From contig JAASTB010000108.1 of assembly GCA_021767625.1 (NCBI GenBank), positions 1-7,430 of the forward strand: DNA of 7,430 bases, read 5' to 3'. A program made the translations under genes and the position numbers. Shown piece after piece: positions 1 through 7,249 of this stretch (positions are counted from its first letter, which is position 1; each line of letters opens with the position of its first letter). The notes beneath the pieces are model-generated. The model saw only the letters and a program-made list of their open reading frames with translations. It made no database searches and was not told the origin of the DNA. This stretch comes from Wenzhouxiangella sp. GTDB taxonomy: Bacteria; Pseudomonadota; Gammaproteobacteria; Xanthomonadales; Wenzhouxiangellaceae.

Positions 1-1
1 C

Positions 2-811
2 CTGCCGCCGATGGACGAAACCGAGGCGCTGGAGGCGGCCGCCATCGCCTCGGTGGCCGGCAAGGAACTGGATCCGCCGACCTGGCGGCAGCGCAAATTC
101 CGCTCGCCGCATCACACCGCCTCGGGCGTGGCCCTGGTCGGCGGCGGCTCGAAACCGCGGCCCGGCGAGATCTCCCTGGCCCACGGCGGCGTGCTTTTCC
201 TCGACGAGCTGCCGGAATTCTCCCGCCACGTACTCGAAGTGCTGCGCGAGCCCCTGGAATCCGGTCGCGTCGTGATCTCGCGCGCCGCGGTGCAGGCCGA
301 GTTTCCCGCCCGCTTCATGCTGGTGGCCGCCATGAATCCCTGCCCCTGCGGCTACGAGGGTGATCCGTCCGGGCGCTGCGCCTGCACGCCCGACCAGATC
401 CGGCGCTACCGCGACCGCATCTCCGGCCCACTGCTCGACCGCATCGACCTGCACGTCGAAGTGCCGCGCCAGTCGCTCAAGGACCTGCCCGAAGGCGAGT
501 CGTCCGGCAAGGTCAGGGAACGCGTGCTCGAGGCGCGCGCCGTGCAGCACGCGCGCGGCGAGGTCAATTCGAGACTGGACGTGCGCGGCATCCGGGAACA
601 CTGCGCGCTCGACGGGCACCAGGCCGCGCTGCTGGAGGCCGCCTGCGAGAAGCTGCGCCTTTCCGCGCGCGCCCACCACCGCATCCTGCGCGTGGCCCGC
701 ACCATTGCCGACCTCGACGCCAGCGACCGTATCGAGGCCCGGCACATCACCGAAGCCATCGGCTATCGGCAGCTCGACCGGCGGCAGGACGATTTCGCGC
801 GCAGCGCCTGA
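2..811 (+). CDS. comM: YifB/ComM-family Mg-chelatase-like AAA+ ATPase, 5'-truncated
   Basis: C-terminal part of a YifB/ComM protein; the frame stays open through base 2, so the ATG at 11 is internal and the true start lies outside the window. About 269 of the family's usual ~500 residues are present. Missing are the N-terminal Lon-S5-like domain and the Walker A loop. Visible in order: the conserved RSPHHTAS segment (101-124), Walker B with LFLDELPEF (Asp-Glu at 203-208), sensor-1 Asn in MNPCPCG (335-337), the family's four-cysteine cluster (codons at 341, 347, 377, 383), the arginine in LLDRIDLH (440-442), and a C-terminal Mg_chelatase_C region with RAHHRILRVARTIADL carrying sensor-2-type arginines (668-682). 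Family knowledge: ComM is a cytoplasmic hexameric helicase that promotes branch migration when incoming DNA is integrated during natural transformation. The stop is TGA at 809-811. No U-tract terminator follows, so read-through toward tamA is possible. Family assignment is firm; a role in competence here is inferred. Confidence 0.95.
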   Translation: MPPMDETEALEAAAIASVAGKELDPPTWRQRKFRSPHHTASGVALVGGGSKPRPGEISLAHGGVLFLDELPEFSRHVLEVLREPLESGRVVISRAAVQAEFPARFMLVAAMNPCPCGYEGDPSGRCACTPDQIRRYRDRISGPLLDRIDLHVEVPRQSLKDLPEGESSGKVRERVLEARAVQHARGEVNSRLDVRGIREHCALDGHQAALLEAACEKLRLSARAHHRILRVARTIADLDASDRIEARHITEAIGYRQLDRRQDDFARSA

Positions 812-843
812 ACATCGCGCCGGCAGCACTGTCCGAGGGGTAC

Positions 844-849
844 CATAAG
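844..849 (+). promoter_or_regulatory. Possible -10 element upstream of tamA
   Basis: CATAAG in the context TACCATAAG lies 23 bases before the tamA start, in the 61-base gap after comM. It resembles a sigma-70 -10 box only moderately, and I see no good -35 at 16-18 bases upstream. The core CCATAA recurs before the lipoprotein gene near the right end (7213-7218). The call is weak, and transcription from the comM side could instead serve tamA. Confidence 0.25.
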
Positions 850-872
850 CACAGGAATTCCCGGGAGATTGC

Positions 873-2789
873 ATGGCGGCCAGACTGCTGCCGGTCGTGC
901 TCGGACTGGCCGCGCTGCTCGGCAGCGGCCAGCTAGCTGCGGCCACCGTTGCCACCGAAATCAACGGCATTGAAGGCAAGCTGCTCGACAACGTGCGGGC
1001 GTCGGTGTCGCTGGTCCAGGCCGAGCAGCTCGACGAGCTGTCATTGTGGCGCCTGCGCCAGATGGCCGAGGACGCCCGCTCCGAAATCGAGCAGGCGCTC
1101 AGGCCTTTCGGTTTCTACCGGCCCGGCATCCAGGTGCGCCTGATCGAACCCGAAGGCGACAGCCAGCAATGGCGCGCCCGCCTCGACATCAAGCCCGGCC
1201 CGCCGGTGCTGATCGACGAGGTCGCCATCGAGCTGCGCGGCGACGGGCAGGACGATCCCGAGTTGTCCCGGTGGCGCGAGGAGTGGCCGCTGAAGACCGG
1301 CGATCGACTCGACCATCCCAGCTGGGAGGAAGCCTGGCGACGGCTCGAGCAGCTGGCCGAGGAACGCGGCTATTTCGAGGCGCGCTTCGAACAGCGGCGC
1401 GTGACGGTCGATGCCGACCGCGAGGAGGCCGACGTGCGGATCGTCTTCGAGACGGGACCGCGCTATCGTTTCGGCGACTACCAGGCGGACGAACAGCCCT
1501 TCAGCGACTCGCTGATGGAACGACTGCACATTCTCCGACCCGGCGAGCCCTACAGCGTCGAGCGGCTGGATCGCCAGCGCGAAGCCTTGGTGCGCTCCGG
1601 CCTGTTCGATCGCGTGGTCGTCGACACCGAGCGCCACGACCGAGAAGACCGCGTCGACCTCGACTATCGCCTGGAACCGAGACCGCCGAACACCTGGCGG
1701 GCCACGGTAGGCTTCGGCACCGACACCGGCGCGCGCATGCAGCTCGGCTGGACGCGCCACTACCTGAATTCCGGCGGCGACCGCCTGGAAGCCGCGCTCG
1801 GCGCCCAGCAGACCAACCGCGAGTACGTCCTGCAGGCCGAGTACCGGCATCCGCGCGGCAACCAGCCTTCCGAGTTCCTGACTGCCGGCACCACCCTGCG
1901 CAGCGAACAGGACAATTTCCGCTTCTACGACCAGGACCGGATCGAACCGGTGTTCGAGGCCTTCGAGGGACGCCGAGAGCAGGCCGAGTTGACCTTCGGA
2001 CGACTGCAGGAAAGACGCCTGTGGCCGGAGCGTTACCAGGGGCTGGAAGAGCGGCTTTTCGTGTCGATCCTCAACGAGAGTTTCGATGCCTTCCGCGAAG
2101 CGTCCTTCAGCCCCGAAAACGAGGCCCTGCTCGAGGCCAACCCCGAACTCCGTCCCTACCTGGATACCGAAAGCCGTGTAATCGCCCTGGGCGGGCGCTG
2201 GCGCCTGCCGCGCATCGAGGGCAGCGGTTTCGGCACCCACGGCTCGGTCTGGCGGGCGCACCTGCTCGGTGCGCACGAGTCGGCCGGCTCGGACGTGAGC
2301 TTCGCCCAGGCCTGGGTGAGCGGGCGCTGGCACTGGCTGCTCGGCGGGCGGCACAAGCTGCTCCTGCGCGGCGAGGCGGGATACACCGAGGCCAACACCC
2401 GGCGGCTCGACATCGCCCTGGGCGATCGCAACCTGGACCTGACCATCACCGACCTGCCCGAGCGCTACCGCTTCAAGACCGGCGGCGACCGCACCGTCCG
2501 CGGCTACGGTTACGAGGATCTCAGCACCAACCGCAACGGCGCCAATCACCTGCTGGTCGGCTCCGTGGAGTACGAATACCGCGTGGGAGAGAACTGGTCG
2601 CTGGCGGCCTTCGCCGACATCGGCAACGCCTTCAACGATTTCGGCAACCCCAAGCTCAAGCGCGGCGTGGGCGTGGGTTTCCGCTGGTATACGATGATCG
2701 GGCCCTTGCGCATCGACATCGCCCAGGCGCTCGACGATGTGGATGAGCCCTGGCGACTGCATTTCACAATCGGCACGCAACTGCTATGA
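873..2789 (+). CDS. tamA: Translocation and assembly module subunit TamA (Omp85 family)
   Basis: A 638-residue outer-membrane protein. It starts with a signal peptide (residues 1-24, hydrophobic 5-20, AxA-type cleavage site LAAA before TVATE). Three POTRA domains follow, at about 29-110, 111-196 and 197-271. Each shows the G-aromatic/Leu-aromatic signature: GFY at 80-82, GYF at 166-168, GLF at 243-245. A beta-barrel fills about 274-638, with the Omp85 lid-loop motif VRGYGYEDL at 542-550 and a last strand WRLHFTIGTQLL. Family knowledge: TamA pairs with TamB to help insert autotransporters and other outer-membrane proteins. The ATG at 873 is preceded by GGGAG at 863-867 and gives a complete signal peptide, which fixes the start. 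At 638 residues it is longer than E. coli TamA (about 577). The excess lies in the barrel half, where residues about 403-432 are charged and not strand-like, probably an enlarged loop. BamA is unlikely because only three POTRAs are present and tamB follows directly. Confidence 0.95.
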   Translation: MAARLLPVVLGLAALLGSGQLAAATVATEINGIEGKLLDNVRASVSLVQAEQLDELSLWRLRQMAEDARSEIEQALRPFGFYRPGIQVRLIEPEGDSQQWRARLDIKPGPPVLIDEVAIELRGDGQDDPELSRWREEWPLKTGDRLDHPSWEEAWRRLEQLAEERGYFEARFEQRRVTVDADREEADVRIVFETGPRYRFGDYQADEQPFSDSLMERLHILRPGEPYSVERLDRQREALVRSGLFDRVVVDTERHDREDRVDLDYRLEPRPPNTWRATVGFGTDTGARMQLGWTRHYLNSGGDRLEAALGAQQTNREYVLQAEYRHPRGNQPSEFLTAGTTLRSEQDNFRFYDQDRIEPVFEAFEGRREQAELTFGRLQERRLWPERYQGLEERLFVSILNESFDAFREASFSPENEALLEANPELRPYLDTESRVIALGGRWRLPRIEGSGFGTHGSVWRAHLLGAHESAGSDVSFAQAWVSGRWHWLLGGRHKLLLRGEAGYTEANTRRLDIALGDRNLDLTITDLPERYRFKTGGDRTVRGYGYEDLSTNRNGANHLLVGSVEYEYRVGENWSLAAFADIGNAFNDFGNPKLKRGVGVGFRWYTMIGPLRIDIAQALDDVDEPWRLHFTIGTQLL

Positions 2790-5700
2790 AGAAGTGGCTG
2801 GTCACCCTCTGCATCGCCCTGCTCGTCCTGTTCCTGCTGGCGGGATCGGCCTGGCTGTGGCTCACGCGCAGCGAAAGCGGCGCCCGCTGGGCCCTGGCCC
2901 GTGCCGCCGGCGCCGTCGAGCGCCTGCAGTACGAAGAACTCTCGGGCGGCCTGGCCTCGGGCATCACGCTCGAGGGCGTCGATTTCACCCACGCCGGCAC
3001 GGCCGTCAGCGCGCAGCGCCTGGAACTGGCCGCGGGGATCGACCTGTTCGCCGGTCCGCTTGTGACGGTGCGCCACCTGCGCGGCCGCGGCATCGACATT
3101 CATCTTCCGCCGGGCGAAGAGGCCGAACAGGGCGAAGCACCGGCTTTCGATCTGTCGATGCTGGCCAGTCCGGTCGAGGTCGCCGTCGAGGAAGTCGACC
3201 TGCAAGGGATCGCCATCCATGCCGGTGCCGAGCCGATCCGCATCGCTCGCGTCGCGCTGGCCGGCCGCTACGGGGACGAACTCGCGCTCGATCGCCTGAG
3301 CGTCGAATCCGAGGCGGGTCGCGCCAGCGCAACCGGGCACTGGACGCTCGAGCGCCAGGGCCGGGGGCGGCTCACGGTCGAGGCGGAGACCAAGCTGTCA
3401 AACGGCAGCGTGCAATCGGGCCGTGTCGAACTCAGCGGTCGGCTGGACGCGCTCGACTTCGAATTGACGAGCGACGGACCCGCCGCCGTCGAGGGCAACG
3501 GCCAGGTCCGCGACCTGCCCCGCTCGCCCGGCATCGACGCCGAGATGACCGGCAGCGTCACCGGCTGGCCCGGCCTGCCCGCGGACATCGAGGATCTCGT
3601 CGTCTCCCTCGGCGGGCAGCCGAGCGACTGGCGCGCCGAATCCAGCGCGCGGGTGAGCGGGCCGGAGATTCCGCCCGGCGAGTGGTCGCTGGCCCTGTCG
3701 GGCTCCACGCAGTCGCTGACCATCCAGACCCTGAATGCGCAGCTGCTCGACGGCCGGATCACCGGCAGCGGCCAGCTCGACTGGAGCGCGTCCGCGCCGG
3801 CCTCGCGCGCCAGCCTGCATCTCGAATCCCTTGATCTCACGCCGCTGTACCCGGACTGGCCCAACCAGGGCCGCATCAGCGGCGAGCTGGCGGTCGCCAC
3901 GCGAGGCGGCGTGATCGAAGTCGAATCCCTGGATCTCAGCGCCGATCCCGGCGAGTTGAGCGTGACCGGCAACGGCCGCATCGATCCGGCCGGCGACGAT
4001 GTCGACGTGACGCTGGAGTGGCGGCAGTTCGCCTGGCCGCCGGTGACCGACGATACCGAACCCCTCGTGGCCAGCGAGTCCGGGCGCATCCACGTTACCG
4101 GACGCATCAGCGATTGGCAGGCCCAGGTCGAGGCCCTGCTCGAATCGCCGCAGACGCCGACCGCGAGGATCGAGGCCAGCGCGAGCGGATCGGGCCAGGC
4201 CGCCGAGATCGAGCGATTGTCCGTCGATGCCGGCGATCACGGCTCGCTGACTCTCCACGGGCGCGTGGCCTGGCAGCCGACGCTGTCTGCCGATGTGAAC
4301 CTGGCGCTGGCCGGCTTCGACCCGGGCGTGTTCGTCAGCGAGTTGCCGGGCCGCATCGACGGACGCGCCGCACTTCGTTTCGAGCGCGGAGAACGCCTGC
4401 GCATAGACGTGGGCCTCGAGGAACTCGGTGGCCGCTTGCGCGGACAGCCGCTGGCCGGTTCCGGCCAGGTCGCCTGGGTCGACAACCGCCCCGAGAGCGC
4501 GGACGTGGAGCTGCAACTGGGCGACAACCGGATTGCGCTCGACAACCGGGATTCGGCCGCCTGGCAGGTGGAGCTGGAGGCCGTCTCGCTCGAGCAGCTC
4601 TGGCCGACGCTGGCCGGAAAGGCGAGCCTCGCCGGCCAGCTGAGCCCCGAAGCGGGCAAGGTCGACATGACCGGGCAAGTCGAAGACCTCCGCTACGCCG
4701 AATACAACCTCGAGCAGGCCGACATCGAACTGGCATTCGCGTGGCCGGATCGGCCCGAGATCGACCTGAGCGTTTCGGCGAACAACCTCGACCTGAGACC
4801 CTGGGATCGCATCGAGCAGCTGGAACTGACCCTGGCCGGCACCTGCGCCCGGCACAGCCTGGAGCTGAACGCCTCGGGCGCGCGCGGCGATCTCGACCTG
4901 GCGGCCACCGGCCGACTGGGCGAGTGCCTGGAAGGCAAGCTGGAATGGCGCGGCGAGATCGCGCGGCTGTACCTGGGCGAAACGCTGGCCGGCGACTGGC
5001 GCCTCGCCGGCCCTCTGCCGCTCGGGGTCTCCGCCAACCGCGTGGACGCCGGCGCGGCCTGCCTGACCACAGCCGCGGACACGCCGGCACGGCTTTGCCT
5101 CGAACACCTGGACGTCGGCGCGACGGGCCGCGTGATCACGCGCGTCGAACAAGTGCCCATGGATCTCCTGCTGCTGCCGATCGATCCGGTGTTTTCCCTG
5201 ACCACGCCGTTGTCCGGACGGATCGAAGCGGCCTGGGATTCCGCCGGCCTGTCGCGGGTCGACGGCCAGCTCCAGCTCGGCGCAGGCGTGGTCAAGGCGC
5301 TCGGCGACGACCAGGAACTGCTCACCGTCGACTCGGTTCGCCTGGACATGAAACCGGGCGAGGACAACGCACTGACCGTCGACCTGCGCGCCCGGCTGGA
5401 GGGACAGACCCGGATCAACGGCCAGGCGCGCGTGGCCGACTTGCGTGACCTGGCCGAAACCCGGCTCGACGGCGAAGCGCAACTCGACCTGCCCGACATC
5501 GCCGCCTTCGCGCACCTGATCCCCCGGGTCGACCGCATCGGCGGGGCGGCCAACGGGCGCATCGAACTGGCCGGCCCGCTGACCGGCCCGTCGGTCAGCG
5601 GCAGGCTGAGCGTCGATGACGGCCAGGTGGTTCACGCGCCGCTCGGCCTGGACGTCCACGACATCGAACTGAGCCTGTCCGGATCGGCCGATCGCGCCAC

Positions 5701-6616
5701 GCTGGAAGGCCGCGCCCGGTCGGGAGACGGCGAGCTGTCGCTCTCCGGCGAGGCTCGCCTGCTCGACGAAGGCTGGCGCCTCGACAGCGAAATCCGCGGC
5801 GAGCAATTCGCCTTCGCCGGCGCCGACTGGCTCGAACTGACCGCCAGCCCGCAAGTCAGTCTGCAGGCGCAACCCGATCGGGTCAGGATCGACGGCGACA
5901 TCCTTATCGACCGCCTGCGCGGCGGCCTGCCCCCCGGCACGGCCGAGCGCATCCAGCCCTCGCCGGACATCGAGGTGGCCGGCGAGCAGGACGAAGGGGA
6001 CGTCGCAGCCGACCCGGCCCGCCGAAGGATCGAGGGCCGCCTGGGCATCGATCTGGGCGAGGATGCCGGCCTGGCCATGGAAAATTTCCAGACCGAATTG
6101 GCCGGACAGCTGGAACTGATCTGGAGCGGCCCGCCGAAACCCGAGGGCCGCGGCACGATTCGCCTGCCCGAAGGCTCGTACCGCGCTTACGGCCAGAACC
6201 TGGAGATCAGCGGCGGGGAGGTCATCTTCAGCGGCCAGCCGATCGACAACCCGCGCCTCGACATCCGGGCCGTGCGCGACATCTTCGGCGACCGCGAAGT
6301 CGAAGCGGCCGGCGTCCACATCGCCGGCAACGCCCGCAACCCGGACATCGAACTCTACACCGACCCGCCGACCAGCCAGGAGAAGGCCCTGGCCTACGTG
6401 GTGACCGGCTCGGACTTCGACCACGCCGGCGGCCAGGGCGCGCTCAACGTCGGCTTCTACCTGCTGCCGAGGCTGTTCGTCAGTTACGGCGTGGGCCTGT
6501 TCGAGACCGGCAACGTGCTGTCGGGCCGCTACGAGTTTTCCCGGCACTGGGGTGTGCGCGTGGTCTCGGGTGAACGCGACACGGGCGTTGATCTAAGCTA
6601 TACCCTGAACAACTAG
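2786..6616 (+). CDS. tamB: Translocation and assembly module protein TamB (AsmA-like, DUF490)
   Basis: A 1276-residue protein, close to E. coli TamB (about 1259). Two lysines and a hydrophobic segment (residues 5-26) form an uncleaved inner-membrane signal anchor; the rest is periplasmic. Residues about 30-110 match the N-terminal AsmA-like portion (GARWALARAAG, LSGGLASGITLEGVDF, HLRGRGIDIHLP). A very long middle of short alternating beta-strands follows, expected to form the hydrophobic beta-taco groove. An acidic linker at about 1061-1077 precedes the conserved DUF490/TamB C-terminus, with YRAYGQNLEISGGEVIFSG (1132-1150), NPRLDIRAVR (1155-1164) and ELYTDPPTSQEKALAYVVTG (from 1189). Family knowledge: TamB contacts TamA at the outer membrane and acts in outer-membrane protein assembly and phospholipid transport. 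Its ATG overlaps the tamA stop as ATGA, with no evident Shine-Dalgarno before it, so translation is probably coupled. Four periplasmic cysteines (687, 714, 759, 771) could form two disulfides. The frame is intact to TAG at 6614. Confidence 0.96.
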   Translation: MKKWLVTLCIALLVLFLLAGSAWLWLTRSESGARWALARAAGAVERLQYEELSGGLASGITLEGVDFTHAGTAVSAQRLELAAGIDLFAGPLVTVRHLRGRGIDIHLPPGEEAEQGEAPAFDLSMLASPVEVAVEEVDLQGIAIHAGAEPIRIARVALAGRYGDELALDRLSVESEAGRASATGHWTLERQGRGRLTVEAETKLSNGSVQSGRVELSGRLDALDFELTSDGPAAVEGNGQVRDLPRSPGIDAEMTGSVTGWPGLPADIEDLVVSLGGQPSDWRAESSARVSGPEIPPGEWSLALSGSTQSLTIQTLNAQLLDGRITGSGQLDWSASAPASRASLHLESLDLTPLYPDWPNQGRISGELAVATRGGVIEVESLDLSADPGELSVTGNGRIDPAGDDVDVTLEWRQFAWPPVTDDTEPLVASESGRIHVTGRISDWQAQVEALLESPQTPTARIEASASGSGQAAEIERLSVDAGDHGSLTLHGRVAWQPTLSADVNLALAGFDPGVFVSELPGRIDGRAALRFERGERLRIDVGLEELGGRLRGQPLAGSGQVAWVDNRPESADVELQLGDNRIALDNRDSAAWQVELEAVSLEQLWPTLAGKASLAGQLSPEAGKVDMTGQVEDLRYAEYNLEQADIELAFAWPDRPEIDLSVSANNLDLRPWDRIEQLELTLAGTCARHSLELNASGARGDLDLAATGRLGECLEGKLEWRGEIARLYLGETLAGDWRLAGPLPLGVSANRVDAGAACLTTAADTPARLCLEHLDVGATGRVITRVEQVPMDLLLLPIDPVFSLTTPLSGRIEAAWDSAGLSRVDGQLQLGAGVVKALGDDQELLTVDSVRLDMKPGEDNALTVDLRARLEGQTRINGQARVADLRDLAETRLDGEAQLDLPDIAAFAHLIPRVDRIGGAANGRIELAGPLTGPSVSGRLSVDDGQVVHAPLGLDVHDIELSLSGSADRATLEGRARSGDGELSLSGEARLLDEGWRLDSEIRGEQFAFAGADWLELTASPQVSLQAQPDRVRIDGDILIDRLRGGLPPGTAERIQPSPDIEVAGEQDEGDVAADPARRRIEGRLGIDLGEDAGLAMENFQTELAGQLELIWSGPPKPEGRGTIRLPEGSYRAYGQNLEISGGEVIFSGQPIDNPRLDIRAVRDIFGDREVEAAGVHIAGNARNPDIELYTDPPTSQEKALAYVVTGSDFDHAGGQGALNVGFYLLPRLFVSYGVGLFETGNVLSGRYEFSRHWGVRVVSGERDTGVDLSYTLNN

Positions 6617-6620
6617 CCGC

Positions 6621-6639
6621 GTGTTCCACCCGCGAACAC
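6621..6639 (+). repeat. Perfect inverted repeat, hairpin or operator candidate
   Basis: GTGTTC (6621-6626) and GAACAC (6634-6639) are exact reverse complements separated by seven bases, starting four bases after the tamB stop. As RNA this is a 6-bp stem with a 7-nt loop. No U-run follows, so it is not a classical intrinsic terminator. It could be a weak 3'-end stabiliser, a spacer hairpin between tamB and the thioesterase, or a dimeric repressor site. The half-site order is GTTC-N7-GAAC, the reverse of the GAAC-N7-GTTC alphaproteobacterial LexA box. The repeat is directly seen; its function is not. Confidence 0.4.
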
Positions 6640-6660
6640 ACCGGCAAGAACAGCCGTGAC

Positions 6661-6665
6661 GGAGG
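6661..6665 (+). promoter_or_regulatory. Strong Shine-Dalgarno for the thioesterase gene
   Basis: GGAGG sits four bases before the ATG at 6670 and fixes that start. It is the strongest ribosome site in the window, whereas tamB just upstream has none. The thioesterase may therefore be made at a higher rate than TamB even from a shared transcript (inference). Confidence 0.75.
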
Positions 6666-6669
6666 AAAC

Positions 6670-7137
6670 ATGAACGAACCCTGCCTGCAGGAACGCTACG
6701 CCCCGCACAACGCCTGTTTCGGCTGCGGGCCGGCCAACGGGAAAGGACTTCGCATCCGCTCGTTCGCTGAAGGGGAACGCGTGGTGGCCGATTGGCAACC
6801 CGAAGCCCACCACGAGGCTTTTCCCGGCGTGCTCAACGGCGGCATCATCGGCTCGCTGCTCGACTGCCACATGAACTGGACCGCGGCCTGGCACCTGATG
6901 CAGTCGCAGGGTCTCGAGAAACCGCCGTGCACGGTGACCATGGAATACGCCGTCAAGCTCAGGCGCCCCACGCCGTCGGACGGTCCGCTGCACCTGGAAG
7001 CCTGGGTGACGGATACCGACGAGAAGGGCATCGTCAGCGTCGAGGCACAACTGTCGGCCGGCGGCGAGATCTGCGACCGGGCGACGGGCAGGTTCGTCGC
7101 CGTCAAGCCCGGGCACCCGGCCTATCACCGCTGGTAG
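6670..7137 (+). CDS. PaaI-type hotdog-fold acyl-CoA thioesterase
   Basis: A 155-residue cytoplasmic protein of single hotdog-domain size, with no signal peptide. The N-terminus carries HNACFGCGPANGKGLRIRSF (residues 13-32), with a CxxC at 16-19. The core helix segment FPGVLNGGIIGSLLDCHMNW (51-70) matches the hotdog active-site region: Asp65 is the likely catalytic acid and Gly57-Gly58 begin the helix. Asn56 stands where many PaaI-type enzymes have His (HGG), a variant I believe is usual in this subfamily. TVTMEYAVKLRRPTP (88-102) fits the strand that packs at the dimer interface, and the protein ends in VAVKPGHPAYHRW. Family knowledge: these enzymes act as dimers or tetramers and hydrolyse acyl-CoA thioesters; the substrate cannot be read from sequence. 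The gene lies 53 bases after tamB in the same direction and could share its transcript. A link to Tam-dependent lipid traffic is speculative. Family call is strong, exact substrate unknown. Confidence 0.88.
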   Translation: MNEPCLQERYAPHNACFGCGPANGKGLRIRSFAEGERVVADWQPEAHHEAFPGVLNGGIIGSLLDCHMNWTAAWHLMQSQGLEKPPCTVTMEYAVKLRRPTPSDGPLHLEAWVTDTDEKGIVSVEAQLSAGGEICDRATGRFVAVKPGHPAYHRW

Positions 7138-7161
7138 GTCGGGGAGGCGACCGCGACCTGC
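7134..7161 (+). repeat. Hairpin overlapping the thioesterase stop, possibly part of a REP-like element
   Basis: Bases 7134-7141 (GTAGGTCG) pair with 7154-7161 (CGACCTGC) as an 8-bp stem with one G-T wobble and a 12-base loop. The stop codon TAG (7135-7137) lies inside the 5' arm. A second register is also possible, GGTCG (7137-7141) with CGACC (7148-7152). No U-tract follows, so this is not a standard terminator. It might be an mRNA 3'-end structure or the left half of a repetitive extragenic palindrome running to about 7190; copy number in the genome cannot be judged from the window. Confidence 0.35.
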
Positions 7162-7210
7162 AGCGCCTTGATGGAGGCCGATCCCACCGCATGCAGCCCG
7201 CCGACGGCAA

Positions 7211-7219
7211 TGCCATAAT
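7211..7219 (+). promoter_or_regulatory. Extended -10 promoter candidate for the lipoprotein gene
   Basis: TGCCATAAT contains an extended -10 TG, one spacer base, then CATAAT, which matches TATAAT at five of six positions. The hexamer ends 30 bases before the lipoprotein ATG, which would give a short leader of roughly two dozen bases. The base composition turns locally more AT-rich than its surroundings. No convincing -35 lies 16-18 bases upstream (ATGCAG at 7191-7196), in keeping with an extended -10 type. It suggests that the lipoprotein gene has its own promoter rather than depending on tamAB transcription. Confidence 0.42.
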
Positions 7220-7249
7220 CTCCCCAGTCAACGACTCCTGGAGATCGCC

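Noticed and set aside
11..13. ATG at 11 as the start of the YifB/ComM gene
   Set aside because: The frame is open upstream to base 2, and the preceding LPP codons fit the family. The Walker A region must also lie further upstream, so this Met is internal.
812..872. Intrinsic terminator between comM and tamA
   Set aside because: Only short restriction-site-like palindromes (GGTACC, GAATTC, CCCGGG) are present, with no stem-loop followed by a U-run.
1041..2780. A 579-codon open frame on the - strand opposite tamA, and a 566-codon + frame at 1046-2746
   Set aside because: Both overlap the well-supported tamA gene. The + frame is an Arg/Pro/Ala-rich out-of-frame translation and the - frame has no motifs.
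3398..6547. A 1049-codon open frame on the - strand opposite tamB
   Set aside because: The + strand frame is unmistakably TamB over its whole length. Long antisense frames arise in GC-rich genes because stop codons are rare, and this one shows no recognisable domain and has a composition typical of a shadow.
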